From an uncultured Pseudomonadota bacterium (GTDB lineage Bacteria; Myxococcota; UBA796): DNA of 12,859 nt. The position numbers and the translations under genes were made by a program. Below the pieces are notes generated by a model. It was given only the letters and a program-made list of their open reading frames with translations, was not told the origin of the DNA and did not search any database. Within the stretch, counting starts at the first letter, position 1. Each line of letters begins with the position of its first letter. Shown here in pieces: positions 7,055 to 12,859 of the stretch. The stretch is from assembly GCA_913040875.1 (NCBI GenBank), contig CAJWHX010000054.1:1-12859 (forward strand), written 5' to 3'.

Positions 7055-9574
7055 TTAACCGATGTCAGTGGTCCGTTCAACCGATTTCGGATTGTGAAAG
7101 TCATTGAGAGCGTAGAGGGTATCTGCAACAGGTAGTTGAACTCGCTTCATATCGGGAAGTGAGTGTAGGAAATAAGATCCGTACCATGCTCTGGTAACTC
7201 TGTGGTCTAGAATGACCACAGAACCTTTATCCCGTTGAGTACGTATGAGCCGACCGAATCCTTGTCTCAAACGTAGAGCTGCCTGTGGTAAGGAATACTC
7301 TTGAAAAGGGTTCCCACCCTGTGCCACGATGCGTTCATGTCTCGCTTGATGAACTGGTTCACTAGGGACTCGGAAAGGGAGTCTAGGAATGATCACCATT
7401 TTCAGATCGTCTCCAGGGACACTGACACCCTCCCAAAATGAATCGGCGCCGAAAAGCACTGCGCGAGGTGTGTTTATAAAGGCATGTAGTAGTTGGGTTC
7501 GTCCCATCTCTCCTTGCTTAAAAAAGGCATACTTTCCTTCCAGTCTATCGACACATTGGTCGTACAAGGTCTGAACAGCCTTATAACTGGTGCAGAGCAC
7601 AAATATACCACCGCGGGCAATGTGAATACACTGCTCTAGGAACGGAACAATATTTGTTAAATAGTCGGGGCTATTGGGGTTTGGTAAATCAACGGGTAGA
7701 GCAAGCAAAGCCTGTTCTTTATAATCGAAGGGTGTGGGTAAAATGCTGCAGTTTACAGTCAGTGCTTCGTTGGTGACATTGAGGCCTACTTTTCGTTTGT
7801 AATGTTCGAATGCTTGATTTACGGTCATCGTCGCAGAGCAAGAAACGAGGGATGGCATTTTCATCAAGAGATGCTCTCGAATTAGTGGGGCTACATCAAT
7901 TGGAGCCAAGCATAGTTTGGCGGTCTTGGTACGTTCACCCTTTTTACCTCTCAATGTGGTCCGTTCAACCCAACGAACCAGTGTGTCTTCGTTGGTATCT
8001 GTCGGAGCGACTTCACATTCAGCGAACTGCTTCAGAAATCCAGAGTGCCCAAGTACACGACGATAGGTCCTTTGTAAATCCATGTTGGGTTGGGGGTGTT
8101 GAGAGAGCAGTGTCTCTGGCACTTCACTCAAGATGTCCGAGAGTCTTTGCAGACGATTGCACAATCGAGTGAGTTGATTTTCGGCAACGTCGAGCTGTGG
8201 GCGAACCCAATCTTGCCAGACCGGTGTTTGTGTTTCTTGATGTTTAATCCGCTTTGTACTCTCAATTTTGGGGAGTACTTGATCGTGAACCTCTTTGAAC
8301 CAACTCGAGCAATTGATTTGGATATCCTTCGAGAATAGTGCGATCTCATCTATGGTATCGAAAGCCTTTTGTTTTAATTTGGGTGCCAAGAGGGAGTTCG
8401 ATCCTAGATAGTAATGAGAGATGGACTCGAGGGCACCGGGGCGTCTTTTGGTGTTGAGTAGAGGAGCAATTCCGTTTTGAATCGATCGAGAAGACAATTG
8501 AGAACGCAATAAAGAGGTTGCAGAGTCTTCCAGATGGTGACCCTCATCCAATACCAGTCGGTCAAATTTGGGTAGGATACCATCGCCACCGGTATCGGCT
8601 TTGACCAATAGGTCGGCTAGCAATAGATGGTGATTGATGATCAGAAGATTGGCCCTTGCTGCCGTGCGTCGATGCTCATAGTAAAAGCACTTGTCAAAGT
8701 GTGGGCATTTTGCTCTCAGGGTTTGTTCTGAATCCGATTGAATCTCGTCCCAGATCTCTCTTTCGATGGGAAAGGGCAAATCAGATCGAGTGCCGTCGGT
8801 GGTGTTGTCCATATATTCAGCAACGGCCTTTAGAACGGTATCTTTCGGATTGCGATTGAGCGCTTCACCAAACTTACGGCGACAAATGTAATTGGATCGT
8901 CCCTTCATCAATGCATATTTAAAACTCATCCCCGCTCGTTGTAAAATGGGAATATCATCATTCACCAGCTGAGATTGCAAGGTGATGGTGAAGGTTGCGA
9001 TACTGACCTTGGCATTATTTTTAAGGGACCACATCGTGGATGGGACTAGGTAGGCCAACGATTTACCTGTACCGGTTCCTGCTTCCAATAGAGCAATCTC
9101 ATTGTTGTTAAATGCATTCGTAACGGCTAGCGCCATGTCGATTTGGCCCGTTCGAGCTTCAAAATTGGGCATGACCCTAGGGAGAGATTGTTCAAAGAAT
9201 GCTTGAACCTCTGTTGGATCCAGTAATTTGGGGGTTTCCTTGTGCGGTTCGACCACCCAAAAGTCATCATCAACATTGTTGTTGACGATAATGACTCCGA
9301 CTCCGTCATCCCCGTATCTATTTGCGAGGTACATGTCAGCTTCGGAAGCTCGTAGAACACCGCTTGGATGATTGTGAATGACCACCTGTCCCGGAGTGTA
9401 TCTAGATAGCAACGCTGGAGTAGAGCCTTCATTGCCTCGACAGTGAATCTCTAAATCATGTACAATGCCGGCTTCATTCACATCTCCAATAGCGAACACT
9501 TCTACACCGCCAGCTTCACGAATGGCTTGTCGCATTTTATCAGCGGCGTGTGGGGTGAATCGGAGAGCAGACAT
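7055..9574 (-). CDS. JAMM/MPN-domain fused to DinG/XPD-type ATP-dependent DNA helicase
   Basis: An 839-residue protein from the chosen ATG at 9574, which has GAGG 3 bases upstream. The same frame opens at an ATG at 9646, but that has no ribosome site and adds 24 residues outside the fold. Residues 1-115 are a JAB/MPN domain with an intact zinc-peptidase set: Glu25, HNHPSG (His67, His69), Ser77 and Asp80. Residues ~135-839 are a superfamily 2 helicase of the DinG/XPD group: Walker A EAGTGTGKS at 164-172, DEGH box at 343-346, SAT motif at 580-582, and the QGFGRLIR arginine motif at 771-778. An iron-sulphur region is present with Cys231, Cys290 and Cys296; a fourth Cys is not seen where expected. 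The protein should unwind DNA 5' to 3' with ATP, probably in repair or replication-conflict resolution (family knowledge). The JAMM part may act as a peptidase or simply as a RadC-like binding module. Confidence 0.92.
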   Translation of the reverse strand: MSALRFTPHAADKMRQAIREAGGVEVFAIGDVNEAGIVHDLEIHCRGNEGSTPALLSRYTPGQVVIHNHPSGVLRASEADMYLANRYGDDGVGVIIVNNNVDDDFWVVEPHKETPKLLDPTEVQAFFEQSLPRVMPNFEARTGQIDMALAVTNAFNNNEIALLEAGTGTGKSLAYLVPSTMWSLKNNAKVSIATFTITLQSQLVNDDIPILQRAGMSFKYALMKGRSNYICRRKFGEALNRNPKDTVLKAVAEYMDNTTDGTRSDLPFPIEREIWDEIQSDSEQTLRAKCPHFDKCFYYEHRRTAARANLLIINHHLLLADLLVKADTGGDGILPKFDRLVLDEGHHLEDSATSLLRSQLSSRSIQNGIAPLLNTKRRPGALESISHYYLGSNSLLAPKLKQKAFDTIDEIALFSKDIQINCSSWFKEVHDQVLPKIESTKRIKHQETQTPVWQDWVRPQLDVAENQLTRLCNRLQRLSDILSEVPETLLSQHPQPNMDLQRTYRRVLGHSGFLKQFAECEVAPTDTNEDTLVRWVERTTLRGKKGERTKTAKLCLAPIDVAPLIREHLLMKMPSLVSCSATMTVNQAFEHYKRKVGLNVTNEALTVNCSILPTPFDYKEQALLALPVDLPNPNSPDYLTNIVPFLEQCIHIARGGIFVLCTSYKAVQTLYDQCVDRLEGKYAFFKQGEMGRTQLLHAFINTPRAVLFGADSFWEGVSVPGDDLKMVIIPRLPFRVPSEPVHQARHERIVAQGGNPFQEYSLPQAALRLRQGFGRLIRTQRDKGSVVILDHRVTRAWYGSYFLHSLPDMKRVQLPVADTLYALNDFHNPKSVERTTDIG

Positions 9575-9744
9575 GAGCCTCAACAAACAGAAGGGGGTGC
9601 TAAAGGAACGGGAAACGAGAGCAACTTCGGACTTGTACCATGGCAATGTATCTTATTTTTGGGCTGAAGAACGCTGTTAATTTCATTTGTTCAGATAATT
9701 TTGCCAATTGATCATTGTTTCGGACATAAAAAGTCCGTAAATGT

Positions 9745-9772
9745 TTGTAAATGGATGAGTTTCATCTATACT
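9745..9772 (+). promoter_or_regulatory. Candidate sigma-70-type promoter for the KTSC gene
   Basis: TTGTAA (9745-9750) and TATACT (9767-9772) are separated by 16 bases and match the -35 and -10 consensus at four and five of six positions. They lie 30 bases upstream of the preferred ATG at 9803. A 5-bp inverted repeat, CGGAC (9721-9725) and GTCCG (9733-9737), lies just upstream and could be an operator. The rest of the 228-bp divergent region back to the helicase start holds no other gene or convincing signal. For the helicase direction there is only a weak TTAACA element with no well-spaced -10. Confidence 0.4.
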
Positions 9773-9792
9773 GAAGACATACCAATCAATAT

Positions 9793-9796
9793 GGAG
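9793..9796 (+). promoter_or_regulatory. Ribosome binding site that decides the KTSC gene start
   Basis: GGAG ends 6 bases before the ATG at 9803. Earlier in-frame ATGs at 9701, 9755 and 9791 have no comparable site, and the conserved domain begins directly after 9803. Confidence 0.6.
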
Positions 9797-9802
9797 CAGC
9801 AC

Positions 9803-10012
9803 ATGCGTTTTCCTTTGAAGTCTTCAACCATCGCCGAAGCCGTTTATCATCCAGCCAGCTTAATTTTAGAAGTCTGTTTCCACTCTGGGCATGTCTATCG
9901 GTATACCGGTGTACCCAAGCATACCGTAGACAATTTTATTGGAGCGGACTCTGTAGGCCGATTTTACAATCGATGGATTAAAGGGAAGTTTCCATCGATG
10001 CGTTGGTTTTAA
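9803..10012 (+). CDS. KTSC-domain protein
   Basis: A 69-residue single-domain protein. The frame is open from 9701, but the ribosome site and the domain boundary both favour 9803. Nearly the whole protein matches the KTSC domain, named after the C-terminus of some lysyl-tRNA synthetases: an SSTI/AEAVYH start, a hydrophobic strand with L20, I21 and L22, FHSG at 26-29, the conserved central YxY as Tyr32 and Tyr34 (VYRYTGVP), and a final SVGRFYNRWIKGKFP at 50-64. The family's function is unknown; an RNA-binding role has been suggested. There is no signal peptide. Its last 35 bases overlap the opposing end of the glucan phosphorylase gene, and its start faces away from the helicase gene. Confidence 0.85.
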   Translation: MRFPLKSSTIAEAVYHPASLILEVCFHSGHVYRYTGVPKHTVDNFIGADSVGRFYNRWIKGKFPSMRWF

Positions 10013-11975
10013 CCTCTGGCTCAGTTTCTCGATACATGATGTTGAGATAGTCAGTGACCATGCGGTGTGTGTTGTAAATCGGTGCACATGTGCGGATTGC
10101 ATCTTTCATCCGACCAGTCCAGTCCGGACGTGATTTAAATGCTGGAACAATTTCTGTCTCCAACAGTGTATACATCGATTCTACATCAAAAGCATCCTGT
10201 GCATCCAAGTCGGTCCACTCGTTTCGATCTCCGATTGCCCAACCATTGCGACCGTTGTACGCCTCAGGCCACCATCCGTCTAAGATCGAGAAGTTTAGGT
10301 TGCCGTTGAGTGAGGCTTTTTGCCCACTGGTACCACTCGCCTCTCTAGGACGCCTTGGATTGTTGAGCCATACATCACACCCTTGAGTCATCAATCGACC
10401 AATGTGTGCATTGTAGTCTGGTAAGAAGATGACACGGTCTGAAAATCGTGGGTCCCGAGCAAACTTCAATACATTTGCAAGGACCTTTTGACCAGGGATG
10501 TCTGCAGGGTGGGCTTTCCCTGCAAAGACCAGCTGCACCCCTTGATCAAGAATGGCTTCCAGACGATCTGGATCGTCAAAGATGAGGTCCCCACGCTTGT
10601 AGGTTGCAAAACGACGGGCAAATCCGATTGTGAGGTGGTTTGGATTGAGCACGTCACGTCCTAAGATTCGACGACTTTCGTCAACGAGTTTTGTTCGCAG
10701 AGTCTTACGCATCTTCCAAAGTTGTTTTTCTGGGATATCACAACTGTCCCAGATGTCACCACTTTCCAATTGCTTGGTCCAATTGGGTTGATACTCATTG
10801 AGTAGTGTACACAGTTCTGGTGCCATCCATGCAGTTGGGTGTACTCCATTGGTGATGTGTCCAATGTTGGCTTCTGGTAGGTCTTTGAACATTTCGCGAG
10901 ATACTTCACCGTGCAGTGCACTTACACCATTGGACTTCCGTGTTCCGTTGAGTCCCAGTACCGTCATACTGAGAGGCAATTCCCAGTTGCTTGGATCTTC
11001 ACGCCCTTTGTCCATGAATGCACCTTCAGTCAGTCCAACTTGTCGACGATACGCACCTAGGTATTCGTTGACGATGTGCCAGTAAAATGTATCGTGTCCA
11101 GCCGGTACAGGTGTATGCGTTGTGAAGACAGCTTGCTTTTGAACTTCTTTCCAAGCATCATCCCATGACAATCCTTGATAATGGTGCTCAATCCACAACT
11201 CGAGCAGTGCATAGGCCGCGTGTCCCTCATTCAAATGGTAGACATCACTCTCAATGTCAAGAGCTCGTAGAGCACGGATACCACCGATTCCCAATAGCAT
11301 CTCTTGACCAATACGAACGCGCTTGTCTCCACCGTACAAACTTTTTGTGAGTTCTTTCATTTCGTCACTGTTTCCGTCAACATCGGTGTCGAGTAAGAGC
11401 AGTCGAGCGCCCCCAATCTTGACTTCATGAATCAGTACCTGCATTCGCTGATTTCTAAACGGGGTTGTGATTTGTGTCAATGTTTTCAGTGGCAAATGGC
11501 TATTTTTATAGTTGATGTACCCTGCACCTTGTTGACCACCAATGATGAGCTGATTGAAATACCCAAACTTGTACAACAGTCCGATTCCCACAAACGGAAG
11601 CTTTAAATCTCCAGCAGATCGGATGTGGTCTCCAGCCAAGATCCCCAATCCACCTGAATAAATTTGGAAAAACTCATGCAGTCCAAACTCCATACAGAAA
11701 TATGCGATGCGTGGTGCACCTGGATAATCTGGTTTATCTAAAAAATCCTGATATCTGTTCAGTAGAGCATTGGCGCTCGCCACCCACTTCTTTGATGGCG
11801 ATTTAAGATTGCTTTTCTGATATTCTGACAACAAAGCACAAGGGTTGTGATTCAACTCTTCCCATCGTACAGCGTCTAAAGCCTGAAAGACATCGTTTGC
11901 CCATGGATCTCCTGTCCACCAAAGGTCCTGTGACAGTTCATACAGTCGTGTAAAGATAGATGTTTTTGTTGTCAT
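9978..11975 (-). CDS. glgP: Alpha-glucan (glycogen) phosphorylase, compact form
   Basis: A 665-residue cytoplasmic enzyme of the GT35 alpha-glucan phosphorylase family, in the branch with a DUF3417-like N-terminus. It removes glucose units from alpha-1,4-glucans with phosphate, giving glucose-1-phosphate. AGGGAG lies 6 bases before the ATG at 11975. Visible blocks: N-terminal LWWTGDPW (18-25) and WEELNHNP (38-45); core IYSGGLGILAGDH (105-117); LNEGHAAY (248-255); FTTHTPVPAGHD (284-295); ITNGVHPTAW (374-383); GFARRFATYKRGD (451-463); FAGKAHPAD (484-492); and the cofactor-region motif EASGTSGQKASLNG (545-558), where Lys553 is the probable pyridoxal-phosphate lysine. The usual Met before this Lys is Gln here. 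Relatives are usually about 800-860 residues; the blocks are intact, so shorter loops are likely. The 209 bp upstream, to the HDOD gene, holds no other gene and no convincing promoter. Its 3' end overlaps the KTSC gene. Confidence 0.94.
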   Translation of the reverse strand: MTTKTSIFTRLYELSQDLWWTGDPWANDVFQALDAVRWEELNHNPCALLSEYQKSNLKSPSKKWVASANALLNRYQDFLDKPDYPGAPRIAYFCMEFGLHEFFQIYSGGLGILAGDHIRSAGDLKLPFVGIGLLYKFGYFNQLIIGGQQGAGYINYKNSHLPLKTLTQITTPFRNQRMQVLIHEVKIGGARLLLLDTDVDGNSDEMKELTKSLYGGDKRVRIGQEMLLGIGGIRALRALDIESDVYHLNEGHAAYALLELWIEHHYQGLSWDDAWKEVQKQAVFTTHTPVPAGHDTFYWHIVNEYLGAYRRQVGLTEGAFMDKGREDPSNWELPLSMTVLGLNGTRKSNGVSALHGEVSREMFKDLPEANIGHITNGVHPTAWMAPELCTLLNEYQPNWTKQLESGDIWDSCDIPEKQLWKMRKTLRTKLVDESRRILGRDVLNPNHLTIGFARRFATYKRGDLIFDDPDRLEAILDQGVQLVFAGKAHPADIPGQKVLANVLKFARDPRFSDRVIFLPDYNAHIGRLMTQGCDVWLNNPRRPREASGTSGQKASLNGNLNFSILDGWWPEAYNGRNGWAIGDRNEWTDLDAQDAFDVESMYTLLETEIVPAFKSRPDWTGRMKDAIRTCAPIYNTHRMVTDYLNIMYRETEPEVKTNASMETSL

Positions 11976-12184
11976 GATTCACTCCCTAATTTAGTGATAA
12001 AATGTACAATGGTGATTGCTTTATGGTTTATACATAAATCGGTTTCGTCTTGTGTACGCACAGAACTGCGTATTGACACTATATGCTTAAAATTCCATCA
12101 GAAATTTGAATGCGATCTTTTAGCCAAGTTCGGATGTATAACAGTCGAAATGTGATAAAAGGTCCTTTTTGTATTTTTGAGGCC

Positions 12185-12859
12185 CTATAGATTGAGGCGC
12201 AATCCATGACCCAGTACGAAGTGTGCGTCGGTGTATATTTTGCGCATTAATACCTCATCAATTTCTAAAACTGATATCGCTCTTTGTGCCGTATCAGATA
12301 ATTCTCGAACAGCACTGTCTTTGCCTTTTGTTGGTCGTCGGAACTCAAATCGGAACCGTTTTGCCAGTTCTTCTGCAACCAGTATCGCAGAAGTGTATAA
12401 GTTCACTTCATTATTGACGATGGTTTGACCATAATGGGCGACGACTTCTTGAACGTGTTCCGGCATGCCCCACTCATGTAGGGTCATCTTACCGAACACC
12501 GTATGCGTTAACTCAAGGGCTTCCCAGAAGGTATGGTTGTCATCATTTTTACTGGTGATTTTTTTTAGACCCACAGCAAATCCAATCCGATGCAACAGTC
12601 CTGACATGAAGGCATCCTCACCATCCATGGACGTATATCGGGCAATCACTCGGCAGATCTGTCCGACGATTAGAGAATAGGTACGCAGCTGTTTGTGCTG
12701 CGCTTCCCATGAGTCAGAGGTGTAAATCTCTAGATCCAAGTAGGCTTGCATACTTACAGAACGCAGCCCCTCAGGTCCAAGACGGTGGATGACTTGATTC
12801 ATATTCCGAATTGGGGTATTTCCGGAGTAATATGGGAGTCTACAGATTTCCAGGATGCT
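12185..12859 (-). CDS. HDOD-domain protein, 5' end missing
   Basis: The frame ends at TAG (12185-12187) and stays open to the right edge, giving 224 visible residues. The ATG at 12802 is internal: residues before it (ICRLPYYSGNTPI) match the part of the HDOD domain normally preceding the IxQAIxRLG helix, here NQVIHRLGPEGLR. The true start therefore lies outside the window, probably some 60 or more residues upstream. HDOD domains are HD-related signalling modules in bacterial regulators, often linked to chemotaxis or second-messenger systems, generally without phosphohydrolase activity. In agreement, the usual HD pair is His90-Arg91 (GLLHRIG), so the metal site is broken. His55 remains. The C-terminal ~80 residues are helical with no further domain that I recognise. 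The gene may be single-domain or carry N-terminal domains beyond the edge. Confidence 0.85.
   Translation of the reverse strand, partial: SILEICRLPYYSGNTPIRNMNQVIHRLGPEGLRSVSMQAYLDLEIYTSDSWEAQHKQLRTYSLIVGQICRVIARYTSMDGEDAFMSGLLHRIGFAVGLKKITSKNDDNHTFWEALELTHTVFGKMTLHEWGMPEHVQEVVAHYGQTIVNNEVNLYTSAILVAEELAKRFRFEFRRPTKGKDSAVRELSDTAQRAISVLEIDEVLMRKIYTDAHFVLGHGLRLNL

Noticed and set aside
9575..9646. Longer N-terminus of the JAMM-helicase starting at the ATG at 9646
   Set aside because: There is no ribosome site, the extra 24 residues are not domain-like, and the ATG at 9574 has GAGG close upstream and directly precedes the JAB fold.
12073..12078. A perfect TTGACA on the plus strand in the gap upstream of the phosphorylase
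   Set aside because: No -10 element is found at 16-18 bases, and no plus-strand gene follows before the window ends.
12130..12180. AAAAGG/CCTTTT near-palindrome with T-runs after the HDOD gene as a terminator
   Set aside because: The stem is only about five AT-rich pairs with a three-base loop, and the T-rich side follows on the plus strand, the wrong orientation for the HDOD gene.
12185..12802. A complete 205-residue HDOD protein starting at the ATG at 12802
   Set aside because: The frame continues open to the edge, and the upstream residues match the missing part of the HDOD domain, so that Met is internal.

Overview
The window reads as accessory-to-core chromosome of a Gram-negative, myxobacteria-like bacterium (Myxococcota, Bradymonadota or another former deltaproteobacterial lineage) of moderate GC, roughly mid-40s percent by eye. 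This placement is an inference. It rests on a secreted subtilisin with MopE-type acidic repeats, a lipoprotein with a long Asp/Ser/Thr linker, a eukaryote-like Ser/Thr kinase, a leucine-rich-repeat protein and an HDOD protein, a mix typical of those groups. I saw no rRNA, tRNA, CRISPR array, insertion sequence or prophage gene.

Layout. (i) 1-2327, minus: a secreted S8 peptidase whose C-terminal repeats run off the left edge. (ii) 2489-4396, plus, divergent from it: a Ser/Thr protein kinase with a helical linker and about six C-terminal membrane helices. (iii) 4518-5540, plus: a CAP/SCP-domain probable lipoprotein. (iv) 5558-6460, minus, tail-to-tail with it: a cytoplasmic LRR protein. (v) 7055-9574 and then 6514-7014, both minus and probably one operon: a JAMM/MPN-DinG-type helicase fusion followed by an unrecognised 166-residue protein. 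(vi) 9803-10012, plus: a 69-residue KTSC-domain protein. Its 3' end overlaps by 35 bp the opposing end of (vii) 9978-11975, minus: a compact alpha-glucan phosphorylase. (viii) 12185-12859, minus: an HDOD protein whose 5' end lies beyond the right edge.

How the genes relate. There is no single large operon; most neighbours alternate strand. The left part (1-6460) is about surface, secretion and signalling: exported peptidase, kinase, CAP lipoprotein, LRR protein. The right part is housekeeping-like: DNA helicase, a KTSC protein of possible RNA-binding role, storage-polysaccharide breakdown and an HDOD regulator. The most interesting unit is the JAMM-helicase fusion and its uncharacterised downstream partner. 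Two genes (the peptidase and the HDOD protein) are cut by the window edges. I found no gene-free stretch longer than about 230 bases.
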